Source: Aedes albopictus (lineage: Eukaryota > Arthropoda > Insecta > Diptera > Culicidae). Taken from it: a stretch of 64,000 nt of DNA. Each line of letters begins with the position of its first letter. Within the stretch, counting starts at the first letter, position 1. Location: the NCBI RefSeq assembly GCF_035046485.1, contig NC_085136.1:219484853-219548852 (forward strand), read 5' to 3'. The position numbers were made by a program, and so were the translations under genes. This document shows, piece by piece, positions 45,171-55,405 of this stretch. The notes under the pieces were generated by a model that saw only the letters and a list, made by a program, of their open reading frames with translations, did not search any database and was not told where the DNA came from.

Positions 45171-45437
45171 CTCTTTAGGGTACTTATACCTGCCACCAGA
45201 GAAAAGCGTGATCTTTAGCTTTCGAAAAATAAGCCTATGGTTTTTGGGTTTTGAGAACAGTAGATTTTTGGTCTAAGGTCCCCTATCCACCGAGATGAAG
45301 CTGACACCTTAGGTACAGCTTCCGGTAGAGGAGCATTTCATACTCAGCCGCTGGATGCCAGAACAGACGCTGTTTGAGCCTTGGTGAAGCCTTGGTGAAC
45401 AGACGCTCGGTACGTATTTCCCCAGACAACCAATTTA

Positions 45438-45640
45438 AGGTACACTGGGGCAAGATGAAACGGGTGGGGCAAGATGAAACGCCAAATTTTCAATACATTT
45501 TAGAAATTTTTCTTTCGACAACGGTTGTTTGAATCAAAAACTATGTGTTGCGGCATTCAAGCTGTTCACCATCATTGTATAGCATCATGTTAACCCGCTG
45601 CTTCATCTTGCCCCACCCGTTTCAACTTGCCCCGATGTAC
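45438..45640. mobile_element. ~200-bp inverted-repeat element (GGTACACTGGGGCAAG ends)
   Basis: Ends GGTACACTGGGGCAAGATGA and the inverted CAACTTGCCCCGATGTACC. An internal direct repeat GGGCAAGATGAAAC occurs. A second copy starts at 63,823 and runs off the window. Confidence 0.7.
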
Positions 45641-45733
45641 CTTACACGTATAATGAAGTTTATGTTCATGTTATACGTACTTTTATGAGTTAAAGTTACA
45701 TCGCAAAGGATGCAGTAATAGTTATTTATGTAA

Positions 45734-45843
45734 CGAGTTGCAAAAAGTTGATTTTTTCAGCACGAGTCGTACATTTATCCAACGAGGCTTGCCGAGTTGG
45801 ATAAATACGAAGAGTGCTAAAAAATCGAGTTTTGCAACGAGTT
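45734..45843. mobile_element. 110-bp palindromic element
   Basis: GAGTTGCAAAAAGTTGATTT at the left is inverted at the right, with the central stem TATCCAACGAGGC...GAGTTGGATA. Followed at 45,860-45,990 by tandem inverted copies of TTATGCAACTCAAATGAG. Confidence 0.6.
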
Positions 45844-46048
45844 CCATACAAAATTTTATGCAATGATTTTTTTTTCATAATGCAACCCATTTGAGTTGCA
45901 TAATGTTCATAATGCAACTCAAATGAGTTGCATTATGAACATTATAAAACTATTTTTCATTATGCAACTCATTTCAGTTGCATAATGAGCCAGTTCGGAA
46001 AAATTGGCCATTATGATACCAAATACTGAATTGCATAAAAGTGCCTTA

Positions 46049-46213
46049 GGGAACGTCCATAAATTACGTCACGCTTTTAGGGGGGAGGGGGGGTTCAGTA
46101 AAGTGTGACAACCCATACAAAAATTTCAGAGGTCGCATACAAAAAGTGTGACATAGGGGGGAGGGGTGGGGGTTGAAAATGGGCAATTTTTGACGTAATT
46201 TATGGACGCTCCC
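46049..46213. mobile_element. 165-bp TTA-flanked MITE
   Basis: Ends GGGAACGTCCATAAATTACG and the inverted CGTAATTTATGGACGCTCCC; TTA at 46,046-46,048 and 46,214-46,216. Fits PIF/Harbinger MITEs. Confidence 0.85.
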
Positions 46214-46466
46214 TTATGCGTACAAAAGTGGAGGCGCTATGCGTACATTGAAGGAACAATAATAACGCTATATGACTTGGAGCGATATTTTATGCAATGC
46301 ACCGTGAGCACTATTGCGACGTAATTCAGCATCTTATGCGACTTAATAATATTAAAAAAAAAAAACAATTCTTGTCAGCTCGATATCGAACGAATGACCT
46401 TTGGAGTGTTGAGCCACACTTCACATTTAGCACCAAACGCTACTTATCAAACAAGCTGATTAATTA

Positions 46467-46724
46467 CAGTAGACGTTCGGTCGGTGCAAACGGTTTAACT
46501 GCAATGCTTTTTAACTGCAAGTCCGGTAAGTGCAACAAATTTGCAGTTATCGCACCGCTATCCGTCAAAATGGTGCGCCAAGTTAGCCCAAATGAACAAT
46601 CGAATGATGTTTTCGTTCATTTAACGTCAATTGATGGGTTGTTGACGGCTATCTGACGTTGCAATTATCGAATTTTGTTCGCTAACTGAAACGTAAACAT
46701 GTTGCAGTTATCGAACGTCTACTG
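46467..46724. mobile_element. 258-bp TA-flanked element (pogo-like ends)
   Basis: Ends CAGTAGACGTTCGGTCGG and the inverted CGAACGTCTACTG with TA at 46,465-46,466 and 46,725-46,726. The interior repeats TTAACTGCAA/TTGCAGTTATCG motifs. Non-coding. Confidence 0.8.
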
Positions 46725-46889
46725 TATCATGATATTCTAACTCACCTCAGTGTTTGTTGGAATGCACTTGGTTCACCTGCGCTGTGCGTTTGGCAGACTA
46801 TCTGGAGTTAAAAACGATGAAGCACCATTTCCCGCACAGTTTTCAATACCTCCTTGTTATCAAATATAAAATCGCATTATGTCAACATA

Positions 46890-47906
46890 AACACTTCTAA
46901 CTTATGCGAGTTTGTATGCACACAGTAAAGAGCGCTCGGCTAGCCTCATGGCTATACTCTTTAGGGTCGGCTCTGCCTGGCTTCAAGGGAGGACTCTTAC
47001 AACCAATAAATCGGACGGAACACACTCAGAATCAACAATCAAACCAAAACAGGGGACATCAGACATCTTTCTATAAGAACTGTGGCACAAACAAAGAAAT
47101 ACTCTTAACATAGTTTATTACTTAACAATATTATACATAAGTGGTACAAAAAGGGGGGGGGGGGGTGTCGTTGCGGCCGTTAACTGCTTCATGCAAGGAG
47201 GAGAGAGGATAGAACTGGCTTACTTGCTCGAACTGATCCCTCCGGTCAACTTTGCAGGTCCGGAACGGCCTCCATGGCGGTGGCCTCCTGAGCGTCATGC
47301 TGACTGCCATCCAGGTCCGGAACAGTTCCCAACATGGCGGATGGTTCGTGCTGACGTCCCACATGCTCGTTGACAGGGCCGTATCCAATAGGATTTCGAG
47401 CACTAGTAGGCGGGGGAAAACCCTCCGGGCCCTACTAGGCTCTCACCGCAATAGCGCTGGATATAGCTCGCCTGTAACGTGTGGCGCGACAATAACTTCG
47501 GGGGATTGTCGGCCACTAGCACCAGAGGGCTCGCCAGCACCGGTGTACGCAAAACTGGACTTGTGGCGAAAACGGGAATCCAGTTGGTCTCGAAATAGCG
47601 TGGGGTGGGGGGGGGGGGGGGTAGGTTGTTTGTGTCCCCGTACTCCGGATGGGCTCCGGCGACACCGGAATCTTGACCAATCGAGGATCGGACACTTGAT
47701 CGGACACGTGTTGTTAAAAATCACTTTTTTTCGCCTTCACTAGGCAAACACCACACCAGCTCAATCCCTAGTCGACCGTTCACGCCGGGGGTCCAGAACT
47801 TTTTTTTTTCTTTTCTTTCCTTTTTCGCTTATCGGTCCTACCCTTCTCTTTCCTCCCCTCCTCTCTCCTCGGTAATCCTGCCTGTCATAAGGCAGGTGTA
47901 ACAACA
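46890..47906. other. GC-richer block, possible solo LTR
   Basis: On the minus strand it could run from TGTTACACCTGCC (47,906) to CTTTACTGTGTGCA (46,917). It contains AATAAA-type signals, G runs of 12-15 and a CTGCCTGTCATAAGGCAG hairpin. A matching target duplication was not found, so the call is weak. Confidence 0.3.
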
Positions 47907-48417
47907 TTGAAGACATCAAAGACGAGAGTAGAACTATAAACGTCAATATAACATTTGAGGGGTATTCAACATTTTAAGCTATTTTAAATTTTCTAAACTA
48001 AACTCCACTGAAATTATTTACAATATTTTTTGAAGCCTTTTATTGAAAGTTTTGAGTCACCTGCCATGGATAAAATTGTTGTTTCCGTTTTGTCGGTAAC
48101 AACACTTTAACGAGTTTATTTGCACTTTTATGCGATTTCATCTGTGCACTAATGCGAGTTAAACAGACACAATAAGAAAAGTACCGAGCGAAGTCATATA
48201 ATCCTCGCAGTACGCAGTTATGCGAATTTATTTGACGCTTTGCGGGTTTACTCGCACGCTTTTGCGAATAAGTAAAGTTCATCGTAATAAAACATCAGAA
48301 TGTCATCTACTACGATGTACTCATAAAATCCCAGAGTTGTCTGTCCTTCCGTCACGCTTAGAAGTTTCGTTGAAATGTTTCACCATAGTTGTATCAAATT
48401 TCTAAAAGGAACGAGAA
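47907..48417. other. Intergenic, unassigned
   Basis: Scattered TTTGCG/TATGCGA motifs. No gene. Confidence 0.45.
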
Positions 48418-48483
48418 CATTCTGGATGCTTTTTGACTTTCCAGAAATAATAAGAAGAACCTTCTGGAATGTTCTGGAACATC
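48418..48483. repeat. Left part of the heat-shock-element-like array
   Basis: GAACCTTCTGGAATGTTCTG then GAACATC, interrupted at CATC by the LTR element and resumed at 61,906. Holds one perfect four-box NTTCNNGAA motif at 48,462-48,479. Confidence 0.75.
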
Positions 48484-49076
48484 TCTGGACTTCTTTTCCG
48501 TAAGAACAAGTCTACTCTTCTTGGTGGTTAAACATAAAGTCATTTATTTCAGTTTCATTACAAACGTTGAAGGTTCTTAAATCTAGTACTTCATTAAGCT
48601 AATGGTTTTGGTGGGAGAAGTTTAGATACAACCATTTACCGATCGTCCAATCACAGGAAAGTAGAAATGACAAAACAACTACCAATATGTGCGCGCGAAC
48701 ACGGCACTGGTATGTTCTAGCTGTGCGCCGATGGCTTAAGCCAAAGATAGGGAGGAAGAACAGAATTGCAAAGCGCACTGGGAGTTCTATGAAATTTGAC
48801 GCCATGAGACCGTTTCTAGAATGGTGCAACATGGTATCGATTATTGAGTCGACACTTCAATGCATGGGAATCACAAGTGTTCTATGTGGGTTGCAACACT
48901 TGTGTGGTATAGAAATGTTTTAGCAATTAGCTGTGAAATGACATTATCCGTAGAGGATATTGCCTTGAGTGGAAATATGCATATGCGCATCCAACTTATG
49001 CATGGGAACGTTTACAGAATGGTCAACTCATGTTTCAAGTGGAAAACAGTTTCTTTGGAAATGTTGAAACTGATAA

Positions 49077-49833
49077 CACTAGTTTACAAAATAAAACGAA
49101 AGTCGTGAACTTCTGTCTACGACCAAAATTTTTGAAGCACAATTTAGCGCTGATTTCGAAACCGACCTTCAAAAAATTTTAAGTAGAACAGTTTTTGAGT
49201 TTAAGCTCAATATCGAGTTTTACAACTTTTCAAAATATGTAATTTACTAAAATTCAAATATATTGCGTTTTGTTCAACCAATTTTAAATCTTTTTCCATA
49301 ACTTAAAAGCTGAATACAATACCATTCGATCATCCAAATACAGGTTTTGCGTCAGATTGATGAAATGCAAGATATTGGCGTATTTTAGGGACAATCTCCT
49401 TCAATTTAAGCAAAATTCCAAAAATTTTTTGAAGAAATGTATTTTTTTCGGTAAGAAAAAAACAATTTAAAAATTCTTTCTCGACGTTTTTTTAACAAAT
49501 CATATGTAGGCGAGTTACAGTAAAAAATTTAGCTCAATCGGAGCATTGATTACGGAGAATGAGAAGTTTGAAGTGAGCTACTTTGCTTAAAAATAGAACA
49601 AAAATCGATTTCAAATCAGTAACAAATTTTGAAAACGACGTATAATCAATGGTGTAGCATTGATTATACGTCGTTTTCAAAATTTGTTACTGAAATCATC
49701 AACCTTGTATGGAAAGTCGAAAAAATTTCCGCTCTACTGTAATTTTTTTCCTTCGCGTTTTCGAACTCAGGGCATGATTCTAAACCAAAAATGATCATCA
49801 GCTTACCGAGTTCAAAAATGCTGTAAACTAGTG
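49077..49833. mobile_element. 757-bp TAA-flanked element in the 3' LTR
   Basis: Ends CACTAGTTTAC...GTAAACTAGTG with TAA at 49,074-49,076 and 49,834-49,836; the empty site is in the other LTR at 61,826. PIF/Harbinger-type target. No transposase. A relative sits at 57,484-59,563. Confidence 0.85.
49619..49692. mobile_element. 74-bp perfect hairpin insertion
   Basis: Arms of about 35 bp (AACAAATTTTGAAAACGACG...) around GTGTAG. AAATCA flanks both sides. The sister element at about 59,425 reads straight through (TTTCAAATCATCAACC), so this is an insertion. Confidence 0.75.
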
Positions 49834-49914
49834 TAATTTATGGTTTTTGGGAAAATATGTTTGAAATGTTCATTTTGTTAATTTATGATATTTTATAAAA
49901 CTGGTTACATTACA

Positions 49915-50175
49915 TCACCCCCCTTTCGGTGAATGATGTAACATAGTGGAATCATTCAAATTTTGTCAACATGTTTTGTATAAATTCATAAAAAAAAGGA
50001 TTGCTCTAAACTTCTTTACAATATATATTTTTTATAATCTTTATCGTTATACAGTTATACATACTTGTTTTTTTTATTATTAAATGGTTTGTTATATGTT
50101 AAAAAAACTATAAGCTCTATATTTTTTTTTTGTTTTTTTTTTGTATATGTTTTAAAATGAATGTATTTTATTTTC
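49915..50175. other. Polypurine tract and 3' untranslated part of the LTR element
   Basis: GAAAGGGGGGTGA (minus strand, 49,915-49,927) directly abuts the 3' LTR. The rest up to the pol stop is AT-rich. Confidence 0.75.
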
Positions 50176-53100
50176 TTAAACTTTAATAAGTCTGTTTTTA
50201 TGTACTTTGAATGATTGTTTTGATAATTGATGGGTTATTTCACAATTTGGTTCTTCTATTTTTGTTACTGTATATGGACCATTGTAAAAGGAATCTAATT
50301 TGTGTCTATTGTTTACTTGTAAGTATACGGTGTCTTCTAATTTGAGTTTGATAGGGTTTGCTGCTTTATCCAGAGTTTCTTTTCGTAGTATTTTCTGTTT
50401 TATTAATTCTTGTTTTGCAAGTTCATGTGATTTTTGAAGTCTATATTTCAGTTCATGACTATATAGTTCAAAATTATATATCGGGTCGATTTTTCCTGTT
50501 TGTAAGCATGGTAAGTTTGGTGTAATTGGTTTAACTCCAAACACTAATTCGTATGGCGTATAACCATGGTCAGTGTGTGGTGTAGAGTTGTAATTGAAAG
50601 CGTAGAATTGAAGCCAATCATCCCAGTTCGTGTGTTGATCGTTGGCGAATGATCTCAGATACTCGTTAAGGCATCTGTGATTTCTTTCCAGCGATCCCAT
50701 TGACTGAGGATGATATGCTGTTGCGAAAGTTTGTTTTATTTGTAGTAATTTGCAAATCTGATCAAGTACTTCGTTCTTGTACTCAGTTCCTTGATCCGAT
50801 TTTAGCTCTAAAAATGTTCCATATATAAGTATAAAATTTTCAACTAAGGCTTTGGCTATAACGTTTGCCTCTTTAGTTGGTATTGGAATTAATGTAATGT
50901 ATTTGGTTAATTCGCATTGTAATGTAATAGCGTATCTGTTATTTCGGTTAGTTCTAGGAAGTGGCCCTACTGTGTCGATAGAGACTACTTCGAAAGGTTT
51001 AGACGGTGTATTAGTAATGATTGTTTTCTCTCTGGTATGTTTTTTAATTTTATTTATTTTACACAATTCACAGGCCCTTATGAATTGTGCGATTATTTTT
51101 TTCATGTTTATCCACGTATACCATTCTCGAAGTTTTCTGTACAGTCGGTGCTGTCCAATATGTCCTCCAAGTGGTGTTTCATGGTTTTCCTTTAGAATTC
51201 TTTGTATTTCGCAAGGATCACTAATGAACTTTGCTGGCTTAAAAATCAAAATTTTGATATTTTTAAGTATTTTATTGCATAATTGTTTAAGTATTCCGGC
51301 CGGAATCAATGTGAATATTTCGTCATCATAAGGTAGCGCTATTATTCCAATTTTCATTTTCTTCATATCATTGTCAAGTTTTGAAAAAGCAAACTCTAGT
51401 GTTTGATTTCCATTATGTAATTGCATTTCGAACTCGTACACGAGTGTAGTACGTTCTGTGCAATGCGTCCCATAGTATATCGTGAATTTAATATTATTGT
51501 TGTATGTTTTAACTCTAAGCTTAGGTAAGTATTTCGTTTTGGTCTGGTTTTCGATGTCATACATAGCGAGGTGATCAGTCTCACTAGTACTTCCATCATG
51601 GATGTTTATACTATTTTGTTTATTTTTACGCGTCATGGCTCTTGTGTTGACCATGAGCACGGAAAGTCGTTTTAATTCATCAGATGTGGTTATGATGCGC
51701 GATAGAGCATCAGCACCCACATTTGATTTTCCTTTTATATACTCAATTGTAAAATCATAATCTGCTAGATCCAGTCTCATTCTAGTTAATTTTGACGTCG
51801 GGTCTTTCATTCCGAACAGAAAAGCTAGAGGTCTGTGATCCGTTTTAACTATAAATTTCTTACCATATAGATATGCTTTGAAGTGATTAATCGCCCAATG
51901 AATGGCTGTTAACTCTTTTAAAATAACGGCTTTATTCTTTTCGCCTTTGGTGAATGTTTTACTGGCAAATGCTATTGGAAGGTCATTGCCATTTGTATTC
52001 TGAGATAGCACCGCTCCACATCCAACGTCGGACGCGTCGGTGGTGAGGATAAAAGTCTTTGAAAAATCGGGAAATTGTAAAATTGTTGGTGACATCAGAT
52101 ACCTTCTAAGCGTTTGAAATGCTTGTTGGCACTGATCTGACCATATGAATTGAACATTTTTCTTCAATAATTGGTTTAGAGGATATGCAATAAGTGCGAA
52201 GTTTGGTACAAATTTGCGATAGTAGTTACAAAATGCTACGAATCGTCTTACGTCATCATTATTTTTTGGTAAAGGATAATTCAATATTGTTTCATATTTC
52301 GAGCTGTCTGGCAAAATACCTCTATCGGTTATTTTGTGACCTAAATACGTTACCTCAGTACTAAAAAAAATACATTTTTTCGCGTTTAATTTAAAATTGT
52401 ATTTTCGTAATCTGCCAAATACTGTTGATAAATTTGTTAAATGGTGTCGGACCGAACATCCTACCACAATAATATCATCTATGTAGACGAAAGCCATTTC
52501 AGGTGTTAAACCTGCCATTGCTATCGTCATCATTCTTTGAAAGCTGTTCGGGCTTATATTAAGACCGAATGGCAATCTTGTAAATTGGAAATGTCCTGAT
52601 TGTGTTGAAAAGGAAGTGAATTTTCGTGATTTTTCATCCAAGGGTATTTGGTGAAATCCTGACATCAAGTCAAGAGTACTGAAAAATTTTGCTCTACCAA
52701 GTTGATCAAGTATATCATCAATTCTTGGTAGCGGGAATTTATCTGCTAATACTTTCTTGTTTAGTTGTCGAAAATCGACAACTAAACGCCATTTTTTGGA
52801 ATTGTTTTCGGCCTTTTTGGGCACTAGCAAAATTGGATTATTGTATGGTGAAACAGATGGTTCAATTATATTTTCATTAAGCATTTTGTTCACCTGATTT
52901 TGAATTTCATCACTTTGCGCGTGTATGGTCTTGTAATTTGGTATGTAAACAGGAACATTATCATTCAAATTTATATTTTGAGTATAAAAATTATTTCTAG
53001 AAAGTGGTTCGTTCGGCAGACAAAATACATCTGCGTATTCGTCAATTAATTTATAAAAGTCATTCTTAGCGTAATCTGGTATATTTGTTACGTCTATTTC

Positions 53101-53613
53101 ATTAATTATTTCATTTAAGCGTCTCTTATCATTAACACTGCTTATATTTGTTTTAACAATGTGATACATATGTAGTGGTTCCATAATTGGTTTGAAATTA
53201 TTTATGTACACAGGTTTGTTCGTTGTATTTATAAATTTTATACAAGGATTTTTCGGAGAGATAATGGTGTTTCCACAGAATATTCCAGGTTGGATTTCTT
53301 CAGAGTAAACAACCATGTCTTCCATTATATTTAATTTTGAGATATTTTTTATTATTTCACACTCACTGGGTAAAATGAAACCGTTATCAATATTATCTTC
53401 TATAGGAACTTCAATCATATGGTTTTCGAAAATAAATTTCAATAGCCATTGATCGTAGTCAATTACACATCTATATTTACAAAAGAATTCCCGTCCCAAT
53501 ATACCGTCGGTTGGGATTGGAAAATCATTATTTACAATTTGGAAATTATGTTTCAGTTTGAGACCATTCTCAAATTTTAAGATGGTCTCGGTTTCGGCGA
53601 TGGTTTCTGTCAC
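50176..53613 (-). CDS. pol: LTR retrotransposon pol polyprotein (RT, RNase H, integrase)
   Basis: An uninterrupted frame of 1145 codons. It opens with the end of the protease (GILGREFF near residue 39). Reverse transcriptase follows, with WRLVVDFRQLNKK, FSTLDLMSGFHQIPL, RLPFGLNISP and the catalytic box FVYIDDIIV (YIDD at 52,474-52,485). RNase H has TTDASDVGCGAVLSQ and KTDHRPLAFLFG. The integrase has an HHCC finger (HIGQHRLYRKL, CELCK) and the DDE core (SIDTVGPLP, KSDQGTEYKN, PQSMGSLERNH). Catalytic residues are all present, so pol looks functional. The true N-terminus should begin in the upstream protease frame, from which it is separated by a 150-bp hairpin insertion. Nearest relatives are mdg1/412-type elements, judged by motif texture only. 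Confidence 0.93.
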   Translation of the reverse strand: MTETIAETETILKFENGLKLKHNFQIVNNDFPIPTDGILGREFFCKYRCVIDYDQWLLKFIFENHMIEVPIEDNIDNGFILPSECEIIKNISKLNIMEDMVVYSEEIQPGIFCGNTIISPKNPCIKFINTTNKPVYINNFKPIMEPLHMYHIVKTNISSVNDKRRLNEIINEIDVTNIPDYAKNDFYKLIDEYADVFCLPNEPLSRNNFYTQNINLNDNVPVYIPNYKTIHAQSDEIQNQVNKMLNENIIEPSVSPYNNPILLVPKKAENNSKKWRLVVDFRQLNKKVLADKFPLPRIDDILDQLGRAKFFSTLDLMSGFHQIPLDEKSRKFTSFSTQSGHFQFTRLPFGLNISPNSFQRMMTIAMAGLTPEMAFVYIDDIIVVGCSVRHHLTNLSTVFGRLRKYNFKLNAKKCIFFSTEVTYLGHKITDRGILPDSSKYETILNYPLPKNNDDVRRFVAFCNYYRKFVPNFALIAYPLNQLLKKNVQFIWSDQCQQAFQTLRRYLMSPTILQFPDFSKTFILTTDASDVGCGAVLSQNTNGNDLPIAFASKTFTKGEKNKAVILKELTAIHWAINHFKAYLYGKKFIVKTDHRPLAFLFGMKDPTSKLTRMRLDLADYDFTIEYIKGKSNVGADALSRIITTSDELKRLSVLMVNTRAMTRKNKQNSINIHDGSTSETDHLAMYDIENQTKTKYLPKLRVKTYNNNIKFTIYYGTHCTERTTLVYEFEMQLHNGNQTLEFAFSKLDNDMKKMKIGIIALPYDDEIFTLIPAGILKQLCNKILKNIKILIFKPAKFISDPCEIQRILKENHETPLGGHIGQHRLYRKLREWYTWINMKKIIAQFIRACELCKINKIKKHTREKTIITNTPSKPFEVVSIDTVGPLPRTNRNNRYAITLQCELTKYITLIPIPTKEANVIAKALVENFILIYGTFLELKSDQGTEYKNEVLDQICKLLQIKQTFATAYHPQSMGSLERNHRCLNEYLRSFANDQHTNWDDWLQFYAFNYNSTPHTDHGYTPYELVFGVKPITPNLPCLQTGKIDPIYNFELYSHELKYRLQKSHELAKQELIKQKILRKETLDKAANPIKLKLEDTVYLQVNNRHKLDSFYNGPYTVTKIEEPNCEITHQLSKQSFKVHKNRLIKV

Positions 53614-54002
53614 ACCATCTGTATTCTCAATTTAGTTGAAAATCGGAGTTTTTGACTAGCGAAGTTGGATTTTTCTCCAAATCCGTGCGTCGGACCTAAC
53701 TTCGGAAGTGGTGCGCTGTATAGTAAACCTGGTCCGCTATACAGCGCACCACTTCCGAAGTTAGGTCCGACGCACGGATTTGGAGAAAAATCCAACTTCG
53801 CTAGTCGAAAATTCCGTGATTCAACTGCACGGACAATAATGCCTGTTATTTTGAATCGTTTATTTGGATTGATTGGTTGATAATATTGTATTTTATCTTG
53901 TTTGAAAATTGATATATCTGAACCCGAATCTATTATGAAAGAACATTTGGTGCTGGTCATGTTTACATGTAATTTGATAAAGTTTGTTGCACCTAAGTTC
54001 AT
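53610..54002 (-). pseudogene. Protease start of pol, disrupted by a hairpin insertion
   Basis: Begins MNLGATNFIKLHVNM with ATG overlapping the gag stop (ATGA at 54,002-53,999). The aspartic protease active site FIIDSGSDISIF is present, but after KRFKITGIIVRAVES the frame enters the palindrome and ends out of frame with pol. Confidence 0.8.
53630..53830. mobile_element. Perfect 70-bp-arm palindrome inserted in protease
   Basis: Arms 53,654-53,723 and 53,737-53,806 are exact complements around a 13-nt centre, and weaker inverted similarity extends outwards on both sides (TTGAAAATCGGAG against CGTGATTCAA). It interrupts an otherwise conserved protease frame. Probably a foldback MITE. Confidence 0.78.
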
Positions 54003-55405
54003 TGCATAAATTGAGGTAGGTTCGTATTCCCCCCTAAAAAATGTGAACCATTCACATTCATTGGTTGCATAGTACGTGCTGTTGGATGGTTCATGCTTCC
54101 ACTGGACGAGCCAGTTAGGTTTAGTTGATTCATCATATTTTGAACTTGGGGAGCAGACTGCATGTCAGCGAAGGCGTTAATATGCGGAGCACTGGGTAAC
54201 TGTGTCGCTGCCCCTGTGTAAACTCTACTAAAATGTGGATTGTTTTGGTTTGACATACGAGCAGGGTTTCCTCTTTGCTGCCTGTAGTTGTTGTAGTTGT
54301 TGTTGTAGCGTTGGTTTTGTGGACGATAGTTGTTATTATTTTGGATGCCTCGCGTGCCGTTGTTGAAAGACTGGCGGCCTCTTGTGTTGCGGGTATTAAA
54401 ATTACCACGCTGGTGATTGCTGTATGAGCCAAATCGAGAGTTGTGTCGCGGCGTTTGATTGAATTGCCTATTATATTGGCTTGTTGAATTGGTAAATAGT
54501 ACCTGGGCATTCTGTGTATCATTATTCTCGTTAACTTTAAGGATTGCATCCTTAATGTTTGAGAAGTTTCCAGCTTTTAATATTATCTTAGTCTCATGGG
54601 AAGAGACTCCATTAATGAGAGATTCTAACCCAATTCTAGTGGCCATCGAATTTGCAACGTTTTCTGGAACTTGCTGTTCCATGTAAAGACTTTTTAGCTG
54701 TAATGTGAGATTTTCGATCTCATCACAAAATTCAGCCGTTGACTTTTTCTTCACTTGTTTTAATTTCGCTATTATCGATTCCGGTTTGATTTGGCCTTTG
54801 CAACGTGTTTTCAAATCGTTTGCAATGCCTGCCAAGTCGGCTAAGTTATTTGGAAGACCCAGTCTTGCCTTTTTGGTCAATCTTGTTTTGACAAATTTTA
54901 CAGCTGTCTCTGTATTTTCTTCTGCTGTTAATTCTGCAAGCAGGTTGATCGCATCAATAAATGCATCTAAATCCTCAGGCGTACCATCATACATCGGTAC
55001 GATGGCTGTCGCCTGTTTCATATCAAATGGAGCCATTTTTATATTTTTAGTTGAGTTTAAAGTAGATTTATTTGTTTTCAAAGTATGTTCATATGCGGTG
55101 GTAGTTTTTGCTATACCACCCAATGAATGAGTCTTCTTATTCACCGTAGTATGTAAGTTGGCTAATTCAAGCTTGTGATTAATTAGCTTTTGAATTTCAA
55201 AATGCCAAAATCTTGAATTTTTTACAATAACGTTAAATTCAGTATCTTCTATATGATGAAGATTTTCTTGTAAATAAATTTCTATATCATTTTTCAATTT
55301 GTGGTTAAGTTTTTCTTTATCTCGCAATAAATCAGTAGTAAGCCTAGTATTTATTGCCTTTTTAAAATATTTATACAATCGGTGCAATTGTTCATACGAT
55401 TGCAT
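53999..55405 (-). CDS. gag: LTR retrotransposon gag protein
   Basis: 468 codons. The central region (MVPMYDGTPEDLDAFIDAI-like, then LADLAGIANDLKTRCKGQ and KKSTAEFCDEIENLTLQLK) resembles the capsid domain of Ty3/gypsy gag. The C-terminus is Asn/Arg/Gln-rich (RGNFNTRNTRGRQSF, NNNYNNYRQQRGN) with no CCHC zinc knuckle visible, so RNA binding would rest on this basic tail. The stop overlaps the next ATG by the ATGA arrangement. An alternative start, MAPFDMK at about residue 124, sits just before the best-conserved region. Confidence 0.85.
   Translation of the reverse strand: MQSYEQLHRLYKYFKKAINTRLTTDLLRDKEKLNHKLKNDIEIYLQENLHHIEDTEFNVIVKNSRFWHFEIQKLINHKLELANLHTTVNKKTHSLGGIAKTTTAYEHTLKTNKSTLNSTKNIKMAPFDMKQATAIVPMYDGTPEDLDAFIDAINLLAELTAEENTETAVKFVKTRLTKKARLGLPNNLADLAGIANDLKTRCKGQIKPESIIAKLKQVKKKSTAEFCDEIENLTLQLKSLYMEQQVPENVANSMATRIGLESLINGVSSHETKIILKAGNFSNIKDAILKVNENNDTQNAQVLFTNSTSQYNRQFNQTPRHNSRFGSYSNHQRGNFNTRNTRGRQSFNNGTRGIQNNNNYRPQNQRYNNNYNNYRQQRGNPARMSNQNNPHFSRVYTGAATQLPSAPHINAFADMQSAPQVQNMMNQLNLTGSSSGSMNHPTARTMQPMNVNGSHFLGGNTNLPQFMQ

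Larger units (their letters stand above)
48484..49914 (-). repeat. 3' LTR (671 bp native, split by a 757-bp MITE)
   Basis: Coding-strand start TGTAATGTAACC, end AAGTCCAGA. Native parts are 48,484-49,076 and 49,837-49,914, around the TAA-flanked insert. Confidence 0.88.

Noticed and set aside
46297..46656. 119-codon frame
   Set aside because: It spans the TA-flanked element at 46,467 and has no domain.
47191..47743. Overlapping frames on both strands in the GC-richer block
   Set aside because: Open only because of local GC content; no conserved motif and no splice structure.
48687..48923. 78-codon frame found twice (also 61,438-61,674)
   Set aside because: Both copies are the same LTR sequence; duplication explains the apparent conservation.
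50852..51331. 159-codon plus-strand frame inside pol
   Set aside because: Antisense shadow of the integrase region.
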